Assembly: GCA_001766655.1 (NCBI GenBank)
Contig: MJCC01000001.1
Location: forward strand, 1,223,809-1,287,808
Direction of reading: 5' to 3'
DNA length: 64,000 nt
Origin: Phytomonas francai
Lineage: Eukaryota; Euglenozoa; Kinetoplastea; Trypanosomatida; Trypanosomatidae
A program made the position numbers and the translations under genes. Positions 9,996 to 19,829 of the stretch are shown here, in pieces; position 1 is the first letter of the stretch; each line of letters starts with the position of its first letter. Under the pieces are notes generated by a model that saw only the letters and a program-made list of their open reading frames with translations, was not told the origin of the DNA and made no database searches.

Positions 9996-10733
9996 ATGCT
10001 TAGCTCAGGTAAGAGTGGAGTTGTAAATGAGGCTTCTAACCTCAAAGCCAACGAAAACCTCACCTCTGCAATTGAGTACATGTCGAGCAAGGAGTATCAA
10101 AAATCTCGAGATCTGGGTGATGCTATCCCAACACACCGCTCTGCTGCTACTCAGGAGGGGTCAAATGGTAAAAACACTCTGCCAGTTTATGATCCCAAGG
10201 CCGAAAAAAAAGCGGAGCGCGCCGAACGTCTCAACGACCTCAATGACGACGACGATGATGATATGGAGTTGCTCGAACTGCGCCGCACACGGATGCAGCA
10301 AATAAAATATTTACGCGATCAAGAGGCGGTTTGGCGCAGCAAGCAACACGGACAATATCGCGAGATCGACCAGGATGCTTTTTTCAACGTTGTAGTACGC
10401 GAAAAAGGTGGTAGTGAGCAGTGTTGTATCCACTTCTACCACAAGGATTTTGAGTCTTGTAAAGTCATGGATCGACGGTTGTCGGAGCTTGCTCAAACAA
10501 CACTTTCAATACGCTTTGTGAAAATCGACGCCGAGCGGGCTCCATTCTTAGTTGAGAGGCTTCGAATCACGACGTTGCCGTGCTTATTAATGTTCAAAAA
10601 CGATATTTGTGTGGATCGTATAGTGGGCTTCAGCGGGTGTACATCAGAGGATAATACGCTAGACATTGATTTGCTGCGTGAGAAGATCAACCAGGCTATG
10701 ACAGTGTCAAACATTGGAAATGGTAATGCGTGA
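9996..10733 (+). CDS. TXNDC9 / phosducin-like protein 3 family
   Basis: 245 residues. An acidic, charged N-terminal half (an NDDDDDDMELLELR stretch) leads into a thioredoxin-fold domain. CIHFYHKDFESCKVMDRRL and IRFVKIDAERAPFLVERLR, then ITTLPCLLMFKND, are the hallmarks of TXNDC9/PLP3. There is a single Cys where true thioredoxins have CxxC, so no disulfide oxidoreductase activity is expected. Known members bind the chaperonin CCT/TRiC and help fold tubulin and actin. In a flagellate with heavy tubulin demand this role would fit, but it is inferred from the family. Confidence 0.85.
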   Translation: MLSSGKSGVVNEASNLKANENLTSAIEYMSSKEYQKSRDLGDAIPTHRSAATQEGSNGKNTLPVYDPKAEKKAERAERLNDLNDDDDDDMELLELRRTRMQQIKYLRDQEAVWRSKQHGQYREIDQDAFFNVVVREKGGSEQCCIHFYHKDFESCKVMDRRLSELAQTTLSIRFVKIDAERAPFLVERLRITTLPCLLMFKNDICVDRIVGFSGCTSEDNTLDIDLLREKINQAMTVSNIGNGNA

Positions 10734-11134
10734 TACGAATATATTGGCAACAAATCAGGTGAAAAAGCACCACCATTTATTCTGACACGAGGTGAGTGCA
10801 TTACATCCTACTTTTGGTTATTTCTTTTTCAAGCTGTGAGTTTTATGACGTGTGATTTTTGTAGGTTATCATGTTTTCCATGTTTAAGGAGATAAGTCAC
10901 GAAAATCTGATGAATTCGTTCATTGGCTTTATGTTTGCTAAATCGGGAAATCATTATTCAAGACTTTATTTAACCTCTTTCTCCTTTTCGTATTTGGTTT
11001 TACTTTTTTAAGAGGGCCTGATTTTCTGGATTGTACACCACAATTTTATCATCTAGTTTTGGCAGTAAGGAGAAATATCGAAAGCTAGAGAATACTACTG
11101 GTGTAGGTCCATATTTTTTATTTTACTTTTAAAC
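10734..11134 (+). other. intergenic region, 0.4 kb
   Basis: Pyrimidine-rich. A 46-codon frame (10871-11011) ends inside the acceptor tract of the next gene and is rejected. Confidence 0.55.
10971..11012 (+). promoter_or_regulatory. trans-splice acceptor for the NLI/Tim50-type gene
   Basis: A long T/C tract ends in AAG at 11010-11012, about 120 nt before the ATG at 11135. Confidence 0.55.
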
Positions 11135-12220
11135 ATGTATCGGAGAGGAGAAGTCTTTTTTTCACCAGTCCGATGGCTTCCGTTTGGCCTTGGCTCTAGC
11201 GTGAAAAGCTCTCAAATTAAGGGAACACCCTCTGCTAATCTAGGGAATGGTCTTTTTAAGCGCAGTCAGTACCGTTCTCCTTCTCCTGGAAAGTACGCAG
11301 GAAAATCAAGTTACGCCGAAGCTGCTGCTGGTGCTGCGGCTTCTACCACACAGCCTAACTCAGGCATTTACTTATATGCGAATAAAGAAAATGCCTGGAA
11401 TACATACACTAATGACCGCTTTTATGGTGCAAAGCGCCTAAAGGAGTACTGGAGGCGCATGATGGCTGATCGTGGTGTCCGGTATTACTTTTTCACTGTC
11501 ATTATCGTCATGCTTGGTGCCTCGGCAAAGCTGTGGCATATACAGCACATGCAAACAGTAGAGGGAGGGCTACTAGGGCCGAAGAAGAAAGCATATCACA
11601 GCCGGCTAACCATCGTGTTGGATGTGGACGAGACTATTTTGTCGTACGGTGATAAGGCCTTTCGCATGAAAGCGGGACTCATACCTCGGCCTTACCTTGC
11701 AGAGCTCCTGGACTACCTGACCACGATAGATGCCGAGGTAATTCTATGGTCAGCGTGCAGCGATCGCTACATGAGGCAGGTCCTTGGCGTCATTGATCCT
11801 TCTGGAATTAGGATATCACACTATATAACTCGAAGCAACGACTGGTTCACGAGGGATCATTATTATGAGAAAAACATCCTGTGGCTCAAGCGCCCACTTG
11901 ATGATACACTTATTATTGAAAACCGACCGTTAAGTGTGAGAAACTGCAATGCGAACGCTATAATTGTAGATGACTTCATCCGTGGTGAGTACATGGACAC
12001 GGGCCAGGATCATCCCGTGAATGACCATGCGCTGCGCACCATTAAAGCTATTATAGAAGATTTGGAGCGCACTGGGATGCCTGTATCGGAGTATTTGCAG
12101 AATGAAAAAGATCGGAATAGGGAGATAAAGGAAATTCCATGTCACCTTTGTATAAGACAGTTACCGGATGAGCTTGCACGTGGCGTTTTCTATTTTATAG
12201 GGGATAAGTATAAAATGTAG
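11135..12220 (+). CDS. membrane-anchored NLI-interacting-factor/Tim50-type phosphatase-like protein
   Basis: 361 residues. A basic, Ser/Ala-rich N-terminus precedes one membrane segment at about 118-136 (YYFFTVIIVMLGASAK). The HAD-type NIF domain follows. It has DVDET at 163-167, where the family has DLDET or DxDx(T/V), then YLAELLDYL, ILWSACSDRYMRQVLGVIDP, and the IIVDDF motif with two acidic residues. Both catalytic aspartates of the first motif are kept. Tim50, a TIM23-complex receptor in the inner mitochondrial membrane, shares this layout of presequence, membrane segment and NIF domain, and trypanosome Tim50 is reported to retain such a motif. A nuclear-envelope Dullard-type phosphatase is the alternative. 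The family is secure; the Tim50 identity is moderate. Confidence 0.85.
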   Translation: MYRRGEVFFSPVRWLPFGLGSSVKSSQIKGTPSANLGNGLFKRSQYRSPSPGKYAGKSSYAEAAAGAAASTTQPNSGIYLYANKENAWNTYTNDRFYGAKRLKEYWRRMMADRGVRYYFFTVIIVMLGASAKLWHIQHMQTVEGGLLGPKKKAYHSRLTIVLDVDETILSYGDKAFRMKAGLIPRPYLAELLDYLTTIDAEVILWSACSDRYMRQVLGVIDPSGIRISHYITRSNDWFTRDHYYEKNILWLKRPLDDTLIIENRPLSVRNCNANAIIVDDFIRGEYMDTGQDHPVNDHALRTIKAIIEDLERTGMPVSEYLQNEKDRNREIKEIPCHLCIRQLPDELARGVFYFIGDKYKM

Positions 12221-12847
12221 AGCATAGATAAGTTCAATCGGTCCAAAATATGCCTTGGTATTTATGTCTATTCTACTTACCTTATTATTCTTCTATATTC
12301 AGTTTCTATTCATCTAGTCTTAGAAGAGGAATAAAAATATCCAGTAAATACGAAGCTATTTCTTTAGCTTCTATCCCTTTTTTTGGGTGCATCGTCCTTG
12401 GAGTGAGTATAGGGGGGAGGGAGGGGGCTGTTGTTTACTGCATTTTTTTTACCGCTATATTGACCCTTTTATTAGACTCTTATAAAACAGGGAGATGCTG
12501 CGCCTAATAAAATTTCAAAGATTTTATTATTTTTGAATCATGGCTTATGTGAGATTGCGCATGGAGTATGGAGTTATGATTTGCGTTTCTTCCTAGAATG
12601 TTAACTCCATGGGGATTTACTTTGGCTTGTCTTAATAAGACAAGGATCTCAGTTTTTGTTATCTTTTGTCTCCTTAATTCTTAAACGATTTTTAAAATGA
12701 TGTTTAGCATTCTGTATACATCTTATGTTGTTATAATCAATCTACCCTCATCTGCCCACGTAGAAGCATATTTATTGAGTTCCCATCGTCCACCTAAGCT
12801 ACGTAGTTTAACACATAACAAGCGAACCGAAGAGTGTATACCTTGGT
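12221..12847 (+). other. intergenic region, 0.6 kb
   Basis: Two pyrimidine tracts (about 12250-12325 and 12656-12681). An 85-codon frame at 12250 is a translated T/C tract and is rejected. A 59-codon frame starting near 12698 overlaps the CFAP57 start and is also judged spurious. Confidence 0.5.
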
Positions 12848-15800
12848 ATGGAGAAGGAGGGATGGGTCTTAGTTAAACGGCATGCCTTTGGTGCCCGCAG
12901 TGACCCTCATAACGCATTGTGCTGGGTCGACGAAGGGACCCTGATGTATCCTGTGGGCAAGACAGTCGCGCTTCACCAACTTTCCACAAATAACCAGCGT
13001 TTTTTAGATGCATCGTATTGCAATGTGCTCGGTATCACTTCTCTCGCGATCAGTGAAAACAAAAAATTTGTTGCCATTGCTGAAGGTGGCGAGAATCCAC
13101 AAGTGCAAATAATCGACACGATGACGCGCAAGCGGCGCAAGTTACTCAGCATCTCCCTTAGTGAGCTTGGCAGTGATCGTTTCACTGCAATGGCGTTCAG
13201 TACAGATGGCAGGCACCTTGTGACGCAAGGCGGTGGACCAAGCTGGAACTTATACTATTGGAACTGGGAGCGCTCGAAGCCTCTGGCGATGATCTCACTC
13301 AGTTCCATGGCGAACTCCACAAAGTTGAATCAGAAACACAAAGCGAAGGGCGTCTCAGGTTTGGCTGGGGATTCGAAGTCGGGTGCCACGACATCAAAAT
13401 CTTCTCCCCCTTCCCCCCTCCTTGTGACACACGTTTCGATCTGTCCTAGTGATGCTGTCACAATTGCTGTATCGGGCATGAATTTCATTTGCCTTTATCG
13501 CTACACGGATGGATTTTTGCAGCCCCAGCCTAGTTGTGGGGTTCCTTCCGAGTCTGAAAAGATCTTTGTGACTCATTGTTGGGTAGACAGGGAGCGTTTG
13601 GTTGCATCAACGCATCATGGTGAGTTGGTGCTGATCGAGCGTGGTCACTACATTGAGGAAATCTATGTACCTAATGTTTCAGTCGCATCTGGCGCTGCTT
13701 CCGCGTACGGGCGCAGTAGTACTCATTCGCCAGTAATCACTGCGATATGTCCCACACAGTTTGGTTTCGTTACTGGGAATAACCAAGGTATGCTGTGCAC
13801 GTTTCATCGCAACCGCCAAGAGGACGCAGAAGGTGAGGGGCTAATTGCCTTCGGATATTCATCATCTCCATCTTATTCCTTCTATAGCATGGTATGTATT
13901 CCGTCAAGAGACCCTTGTGAACTTGCTATGGCCGCTAACACTGACAAAAGTGCTGAACTTGGATTTCCAAAGGACGGCTACCTGAAGCAGAGTCCATCCA
14001 AGTCTCACTACGGAAGCACTGACGGCACTGACGCGGTAGCCGGTGGTAAAATTTCCTATTTAAATTCATGCAATAATTCTATTCACAACAGTGTTGAAGA
14101 CAAATCCGTCCACAGAACGGATGCTCCCTTGCCTGGCACTAATTTTAGCTTAGTCACTGAGAATTCGACAGGGGCACTACCGCCCATTGTCAAGTCCGGT
14201 TCAAGATCCAAAACTCAGCACTCCCGCTCTTATTTTTCATCCGGAGAGGGAGGCGGGATAGGCATGGCCGATACAAATCATACTGGAGCCAAGGAAGCAG
14301 AGCATCTAGGAGCGGACACGGCAGCATTTGCGAATACAAACAACTCTCTTGTCGTGACGACAAGGCCTTTCATGCCAACTTTTTCACCGTTCAGTAGACC
14401 TGGGACAGGAGGTGCTGTGCCTGCCTCTGCGGTAGATCGTTGCGGAGTTTCTGCCATGGCGTTGAACCAGTCTGGGACCCGTCTGGCTGTCCTAACCCGT
14501 GTTGGAAGAGTCTATGGGACAGACTTCCGCATTGATTGGAGCAAACTGCCCTCTCAAGAGGGGCTAAACTCTTCACAATCGGCAACTGTCATGGCACATT
14601 CCAGCCCCCAAATACATTACGACCTTGGTGGTATCAATAAAACGAATCCCAGTACTTCTTCACCACTTTTCGAAGCGATCTGTCAGCCTTTTCACATCGG
14701 TGCCATCAATGGTATGGATTGCTGCGCTCGGAAACCGTTTCTTATTACTAGCAGTAGCGATCACAGCGTTCGTCTATGGAATATCAATACTAGTAAGCTC
14801 GAAATGATCCAATATTACTCGCAGGAGCCCGGTGCAGTGGCTATTCATCCAAGTGGACTTATGGCGGTGGTCTGTTTTCCTGACAAGGTTTGTGTGATGA
14901 GTGTGCTTTGGAATACGCTTTTAGAGCGAAAGGTGATCAACTTTCGATATGCCACGAATGTCGTTTTCTCGCATGGTGGCCAATACTTCGCGGTGGCACA
15001 TAACAACCTTGTGGACGTTTACATCTCGACCACCTGTGAGCCGTACGGGCAGCTGCGCGGGCATTTACAGCGTATAAAAGATATGAAGTGGAGTGCGACA
15101 TCATCTTACCCCACCGATAACCGACTCATTACCTGCTCTATGGATGGTATGATGATCGACTGGAACACATTCGAGATGCGGAAAGAGGTTGAGCATTCAG
15201 ACAAGCGTTTTCAGTACTCTGCTGTAGATGCAGATGATAAAAGTGTATGGGCAGTTGCTTCCCCGATGTCGTCTGCCGCGTTAGGCGTCCAGTGGAAAGT
15301 GACGCTGCGTGAGATCGAGCGCTCCTCGATGGCAAGTCTTCCCTCTGCTTCTCCGAGTGGCACGGGCACTCACACTAATGCCGCTACAGAAGACTATGAG
15401 TTCATAGACATGGCTCTGACAGCCCTCCGTGTGGCACCACATAGGCGCATGCTCTTTGGTGGCGGTGAGGATGGATCCTTGAAGGTTATGTCGTTTCCTC
15501 TGCAGGCTGGTATCCAGGAATCTCCTTTAACTGCCCACAGTGCGCGTGTCACGCGAATGGTGCTGACACTGGACGAAAGTACCCTATTTACAGCCAGTGA
15601 GGACGGTAGTATATTTGTATGGGATATTCGAGAGGAGGGCACTGCGGCTGGGAGGGCAGTAACTTTTGAATCTACCTCAGCCATGGGGGGCATTGCAGAC
15701 GAAGTGCTTGTCACCCAACAGTATATGGAAGATACAAAGTTAGAGATTGAAAGCCTCCAGCAGCAGTTGGAAAAGCTGAAGACAGAGCTTAGTAGTGAGG

Positions 15801-17590
15801 AAAGGCGACACACACATGAACAAGGAACTCGCATTCGCGAGCGTACTGAAGAATATAAAAATGAGGCGTCAACCATGGGGATGGAACTTGCTTCACTGCT
15901 GAATAGCAAGCGTGAGCAAGAGCGCACGTTCGTATCTATAAAGGCAGAAAAAACAGCGGAAGCCGCGCAAAAACTCGAGTCTGTGGTGTACTCTCTACAA
16001 GAAAAGGTTCAAGAATTAGAGAAGCTCTGCAACAATCTTCAGCGCACGTTGGAAACGGAACAAGAGACCCACGCTGCCGGGCTAAAAGACCTTGAAGAGA
16101 CTGTTGCCCATGAGCAGCGCGAGGCCCAATATCGGTATGAGGAGATTTTTTCTCAAAAAGAGGAGGCCTTGAAGGCACTGAGGCTTGATGTTGAGCACAG
16201 TTGTCAGATTAACAACGAGACTATACACCAGCTCGAGCTTGATATCGATACTGAAGCACAGACTGTAAGCGAGCGTCACAACCAGGAGCTTAACACACTG
16301 CGAGAGCGTTTCCTTCACATGAAAGGTGAAGGGGCTATTATGCGCAAGAATGCTGTGCTTATTGCAAAGGAAGTGGAGGTTCGCACAGGCGAAGTTTCTT
16401 TGCTTGATGCCGCGAAGATCAATTTCACAGCGCAGCTGGACGACCTACGACATAGTATGAACCAGCTTCATCAGGATATTGACGAGCGCGACGTTGTTAT
16501 CGGTGAGAAAGAAAAAAATATCTATGCTCTTAAAAGAGAGAATCAAGAGTTGGAGAAGTACCGTTTTGTTCTAGATTATCGTATTCGACAGCTGAAGGCT
16601 CTAATGGAGCCGAAGCAGCGTGAAATGCTCCAGTGTAACCAACGCATCAAACTGCGAAATCGTGAGCTCGAGGAGCTGCATGAGTGCAATCGAACGCTGC
16701 AAAGTAATATCGATGAACTGAGGAGTGACATCGCCGAACAGCAGAGACTTATTAAACATATGCACAACAACATCAAAGACTTTGAAACATATAAAACGCG
16801 CTTCCAGCGCGATGTTGGTGATATTGTACCTGCATTGCAGGATGTTTGTCTTCTGCAGGAGACGATCGAGAATATTTATCAGAAACACGTGGTAGCCCGT
16901 GGCGGAAAGCGGATCTCTTCTGTGGATCCGAACATTCGAAGCGAGTTTCAGGACCACCTTGTGTACCTCTCGACATCTGTGGACGCTTTACAGCGCAAGT
17001 TGAAGCTTGAGGAGGATCGACACAAGAAGGAAGTGTCTGTTATGATGGTGGAGAACATGTCTCTTATTCGAGAGATCCACTCACTTCGCGGTGAAATTCA
17101 CCATTTAAGAACGTCAGTGAACACCGAGACTGCAGCTAAACGAGCACGCATTAGCTTCAAAACGAGTGGACGATCTACCAGGAGGCATAGCAATCTAAAG
17201 TTATCAAAACTGCCCTCTATTGAATCAAATGCAAGGAAAGATACTTCACTTGATAGAGATGATGGGTCACAAACCCTTTCAGTGAATCCGCTGCGCGCTG
17301 GCAGCACATCTCGGAGGAGTGCCTCTGGGGTAACGGAGCGGAAGAGTGTTGCGGCATCGATATCAATGGGCGAGGTTTCAGGAGTCTCAGGCATAGGCAA
17401 CGCAACAGGGGAAAACAGCAGTAATAGACCTCCTTCACATCTCCGAGCGCCGGCCCCTCCACTGGAGTTAGAACGCACTTGCATGGAGTTGAGAATGTTA
17501 CGGTCATATATTGATGCCATGGAGCAAGCTCTGAGTGGTGAAGTTGCACGTTCAGTTGTGAAAGCCGTGCCAGCCTCAAAAAAAGAGTAG
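12848..17590 (+). CDS. CFAP57: cilia- and flagella-associated protein 57 (CFAP57/WDR65)
   Basis: 1580 residues. WD40 repeats fill residues 1 to ~940, with repeats ending in forms such as SSDHSVRLWNI and SEDGSIFVWDI, interrupted by a low-complexity Ser/Gly-rich insert at about 360-540. A long coiled coil covers ~950-1425. It contains KEKNIYALKRENQELEKYRF, almost word for word the CFAP57/WDR65 signature, followed by VLDYRIRQLKAL. A Ser-rich tail with a final helix ends the protein. CFAP57 is an axonemal protein needed for assembly of a subset of inner dynein arms. The insert in the WD40 region is long compared with the animal protein. The start ATG follows a weak acceptor region, so the true first residues are a little less certain. 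Confidence 0.9.
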   Translation: MEKEGWVLVKRHAFGARSDPHNALCWVDEGTLMYPVGKTVALHQLSTNNQRFLDASYCNVLGITSLAISENKKFVAIAEGGENPQVQIIDTMTRKRRKLLSISLSELGSDRFTAMAFSTDGRHLVTQGGGPSWNLYYWNWERSKPLAMISLSSMANSTKLNQKHKAKGVSGLAGDSKSGATTSKSSPPSPLLVTHVSICPSDAVTIAVSGMNFICLYRYTDGFLQPQPSCGVPSESEKIFVTHCWVDRERLVASTHHGELVLIERGHYIEEIYVPNVSVASGAASAYGRSSTHSPVITAICPTQFGFVTGNNQGMLCTFHRNRQEDAEGEGLIAFGYSSSPSYSFYSMVCIPSRDPCELAMAANTDKSAELGFPKDGYLKQSPSKSHYGSTDGTDAVAGGKISYLNSCNNSIHNSVEDKSVHRTDAPLPGTNFSLVTENSTGALPPIVKSGSRSKTQHSRSYFSSGEGGGIGMADTNHTGAKEAEHLGADTAAFANTNNSLVVTTRPFMPTFSPFSRPGTGGAVPASAVDRCGVSAMALNQSGTRLAVLTRVGRVYGTDFRIDWSKLPSQEGLNSSQSATVMAHSSPQIHYDLGGINKTNPSTSSPLFEAICQPFHIGAINGMDCCARKPFLITSSSDHSVRLWNINTSKLEMIQYYSQEPGAVAIHPSGLMAVVCFPDKVCVMSVLWNTLLERKVINFRYATNVVFSHGGQYFAVAHNNLVDVYISTTCEPYGQLRGHLQRIKDMKWSATSSYPTDNRLITCSMDGMMIDWNTFEMRKEVEHSDKRFQYSAVDADDKSVWAVASPMSSAALGVQWKVTLREIERSSMASLPSASPSGTGTHTNAATEDYEFIDMALTALRVAPHRRMLFGGGEDGSLKVMSFPLQAGIQESPLTAHSARVTRMVLTLDESTLFTASEDGSIFVWDIREEGTAAGRAVTFESTSAMGGIADEVLVTQQYMEDTKLEIESLQQQLEKLKTELSSEERRHTHEQGTRIRERTEEYKNEASTMGMELASLLNSKREQERTFVSIKAEKTAEAAQKLESVVYSLQEKVQELEKLCNNLQRTLETEQETHAAGLKDLEETVAHEQREAQYRYEEIFSQKEEALKALRLDVEHSCQINNETIHQLELDIDTEAQTVSERHNQELNTLRERFLHMKGEGAIMRKNAVLIAKEVEVRTGEVSLLDAAKINFTAQLDDLRHSMNQLHQDIDERDVVIGEKEKNIYALKRENQELEKYRFVLDYRIRQLKALMEPKQREMLQCNQRIKLRNRELEELHECNRTLQSNIDELRSDIAEQQRLIKHMHNNIKDFETYKTRFQRDVGDIVPALQDVCLLQETIENIYQKHVVARGGKRISSVDPNIRSEFQDHLVYLSTSVDALQRKLKLEEDRHKKEVSVMMVENMSLIREIHSLRGEIHHLRTSVNTETAAKRARISFKTSGRSTRRHSNLKLSKLPSIESNARKDTSLDRDDGSQTLSVNPLRAGSTSRRSASGVTERKSVAASISMGEVSGVSGIGNATGENSSNRPPSHLRAPAPPLELERTCMELRMLRSYIDAMEQALSGEVARSVVKAVPASKKE

Positions 17591-18197
17591 ACGTATTTTC
17601 TAGACTTTATTCATTCCAGAAGAGGTCTAGGAATATCTTTCCTGCCTAACACATCGGTATTTCGCTCCTTTCAAAAGAGCGCCCACCTGAATGAGATGTA
17701 ACGGAGCAATTTTTTTCTTCAATTACACTCCGTGTTGTATACAATCCTACAGCATTGGATATATCTAATTCTACTCATCACTTTATTGGGTAATGTATTT
17801 AAAGACTTGAAAAAAATGTAATATATGTCTCGCTTGATTTTTGTACGGTCAATTATGAAGCAAACCAATTGAAATTATGCTAAAACCGATTCGGAAGCAC
17901 CAAATCCTTATTAACAAATACTGAAATGAATGTTATTTATTTTCGTATATTTCCGATTGCAGAATGGTTGAAGTTTCCCATCACTTCTTACTTCGATATA
18001 TGTATATACGCACATATGCTCCTTTTGGGTTTTATTTATAGGGCCTTATCATTAAAGCACGTCAATAAGAAAGGAGTTTCTTGAGGAAAAGGTGATTCGA
18101 GGGGTTTCCTAGTGCTAGGGCAAAAGTTCGCCCGTTCTACCTACCCTTTATAGCACAAAAACTCAACGCCAACATCAAGAAACACTTCACGTGCATT
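17591..18197 (+). other. intergenic region, 0.6 kb
   Basis: AT-rich with scattered short frames of up to 26 codons. Nothing recognisable except the acceptor at 18127-18153. Confidence 0.6.
18127..18153 (+). promoter_or_regulatory. trans-splice acceptor for the SET-like gene
   Basis: A C/T-rich tract ends in TATAG, 44 bases before the ATG at 18198. Confidence 0.6.
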
Positions 18198-19316
18198 ATG
18201 AGGCTTACTAGGGTTTTTTGCGCAAACAGTGGTACCCCATTTCCGGTCCACCGTGACACTAGTAAGTACCCTAAAATGGTGAAGGAGGTAGGGACTTGGC
18301 ACTACAAAAAAGAAAGCATGTCTGAGTTTCAGAATTGGTGTCGCAGTAATCAGGTGCGTGCATATGGCAATATCAAGATCACAAGCGATCTTCATTTTGC
18401 ACGGTGCCTGCGCGCCTCCAAGACCATTTATCCGGGACAGGCAATCATCACGTGCCCGTACTCATCATGTTTTAATTTTTTGACTGTCGACAAAGAGATG
18501 CATGGTACCGGATCCTGCGCATTCCCTATACAATTTGACTGGGTAAACTACAATAACAGGCTTCCATACCTGAAAAGCACCTCTACGTACGAGCTTGCTA
18601 TGGCTGGCTGGATGGTTCGCATTGCTTCCTTGGAGGATTCCCCTTTGACGCCGTATATCAAATACTTGCTAGAGGACACACGTGGACGGGATGGGGTGGC
18701 TAACGGAATTTCGCGTGAGCGGGAGGACGCCAGCGGAATGATCGATCATTACTTTTCTGAAATGGCCACAGAAGCATGTGAGGATCCCGAAGTTTTTTTA
18801 GAGAATCTCTTTATTTCGTTTGCCTGCATTCGCATGCGTACTCAGCCTATTGAAGCAGATGCCATCAGAGCCTACATGCCTGGCACAGGCTTTTTTAAAG
18901 CTGAAGTGGAGAAAATGTTTGTACCAACACTCATGCCACTCATTGACACAGTGGTACAACGCGAAGATGGATTTCACAATACCGTGGTCGAGTACTTTCC
19001 TTTTAAGGATACCAAAACGCTTGAGCTGCATCTCAAAGAGTTACAGATACAAAACCACAAGCACAGTGAGGAACCAACAGTCATATCGGAGCAACACTTT
19101 CCATTGGGTATTGAAAAGGTTGTTAGCCTGGATAATCAGACTATGGGTAAGGCACTAGACGGTGTAGGGGGATTTTTCGCCCTGCGAGCACTCCAGCTCA
19201 TTGAAAAAGGTGAAGTGCTATTTGTCCGACAATACCCGTTTGAGGGAGATGCTGAAGAGAGGCAGATGCATTCGAGTTTTATGGAGGCCAGCCGGTTACT
19301 GAGCCATGATAATTGA
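18198..19316 (+). CDS. SET-domain protein of the LSMT/SETD3 type, apparently degenerate
   Basis: 372 residues. Residues 45-95 match the start of Rubisco-LSMT/SETD3-type SET domains: FQNWCRSNQVRAYGNIKI, then FARCLRASKTIYPGQ and a following P. A middle stretch, ELAMAGWMVR...SPLTPYIKYLL, corresponds to the family's leucine-rich helix and PYI..LP. Near the C-terminus, GFFALRALQLIEKGEVLF matches the strand before the usual SYG motif. Two catalytic hallmarks are altered. TLMPLIDTVVQRED stands where D..NHS is expected, and FVRQYP replaces F.SYG. It may therefore be a non-enzymatic SET fold. Kinetoplastid mitochondria use many dead enzymes as ribosome components or assembly factors, which is a possible role here, but location is not shown by the sequence. 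Confidence 0.55.
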   Translation: MRLTRVFCANSGTPFPVHRDTSKYPKMVKEVGTWHYKKESMSEFQNWCRSNQVRAYGNIKITSDLHFARCLRASKTIYPGQAIITCPYSSCFNFLTVDKEMHGTGSCAFPIQFDWVNYNNRLPYLKSTSTYELAMAGWMVRIASLEDSPLTPYIKYLLEDTRGRDGVANGISREREDASGMIDHYFSEMATEACEDPEVFLENLFISFACIRMRTQPIEADAIRAYMPGTGFFKAEVEKMFVPTLMPLIDTVVQREDGFHNTVVEYFPFKDTKTLELHLKELQIQNHKHSEEPTVISEQHFPLGIEKVVSLDNQTMGKALDGVGGFFALRALQLIEKGEVLFVRQYPFEGDAEERQMHSSFMEASRLLSHDN

Positions 19317-19405
19317 GTGGACGGGTGAAGCCTCGAGAAATGGTAGACTATTCGGCGGTATTTTGTGTTTAGTTACTAATGTCTATTTTTGTCCTCATTC
19401 TCTTT

Positions 19406-19440
19406 CCCCTTTGACCTGTCCCCGTATTTTTTCTTTTTAG
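19406..19440 (+). promoter_or_regulatory. trans-splice acceptor, first of three
   Basis: A long pyrimidine tract (CTTTCCCC...TTTTTCTTTTTAG) ends at 19440. Two more acceptors follow: a tract at 19571-19597 ending in CTAG and one at 19622-19634 ending in TTAG. The last lies 18 bases before the ATG of the 58-residue gene. Use of the first would place two tiny upstream frames in the leader. Confidence 0.6.
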
Positions 19441-19652
19441 AGAAAAGAGTACAAAGAATTCGAGATTCTTGAGTGCTGATGTGCTTGAAAGTCAGTGGTG
19501 GGATTCCCTAAAAAAATTGTCTTATGGAAATATGACTATCCATGTAGTTTTAATTTTTAAATTTTGAAGACTTCCCGACTTTTTTTTTCTCGTCTAGAGA
19601 CACGACGAAGTTTAATTATTTATTTTCTTCTTAGAATACTAAACTGTAAAAG

Positions 19653-19829
19653 ATGGTCAATTTCTTTTCGAAAGATTTTATGTATCGCTATGGTCTGCTG
19701 TTTATGTGTGCTGCTGCTGCTCTTGGGATGATGGCTGATAACTCTTATTCAAAATCGTGGGATTTGATGAGACGTGAGTATGACACTTCTCAGGCCTTAA
19801 GGAATGACAAAAGAAACCGAATCGAATGA
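19653..19829 (+). CDS. small single-pass membrane protein, 58 residues
   Basis: A short complete frame, easily missed because of its size. It starts MVNFFSKDFMYRYG, has one hydrophobic segment at about residues 12-28 (YGLLFMCAAAALGMMAD region), and ends in a charged, basic helix with SWDLMRREY and NDKRNRIE. The layout (short N-terminus, one membrane span, charged tail) resembles the small accessory subunits of mitochondrial inner-membrane complexes, but I cannot name the family. Support comes from three good acceptor tracts just upstream and the use of all codon positions in a protein-like way. The gap between its flanking larger genes is 2.2 kb, far larger than usual here. Confidence 0.6.
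   Translation: MVNFFSKDFMYRYGLLFMCAAAALGMMADNSYSKSWDLMRREYDTSQALRNDKRNRIE

Noticed and set aside
10871..11011. 46-codon + frame behind a TTTTTGTAG site
   Set aside because: Its last 15 codons are the acceptor tract of the next gene, so it cannot be a separate gene without destroying that site.
12229..12245. B-box-like GTTCAATC motif, considered as a tRNA remnant
   Set aside because: No matching A box and no cloverleaf can be drawn around it. No tRNA was found elsewhere in the window.
12250..12507. 85-codon + frame after the Tim50-like gene
   Set aside because: It starts 30 bases after a stop codon and its first third translates a T/C acceptor-like tract; no recognisable domain.
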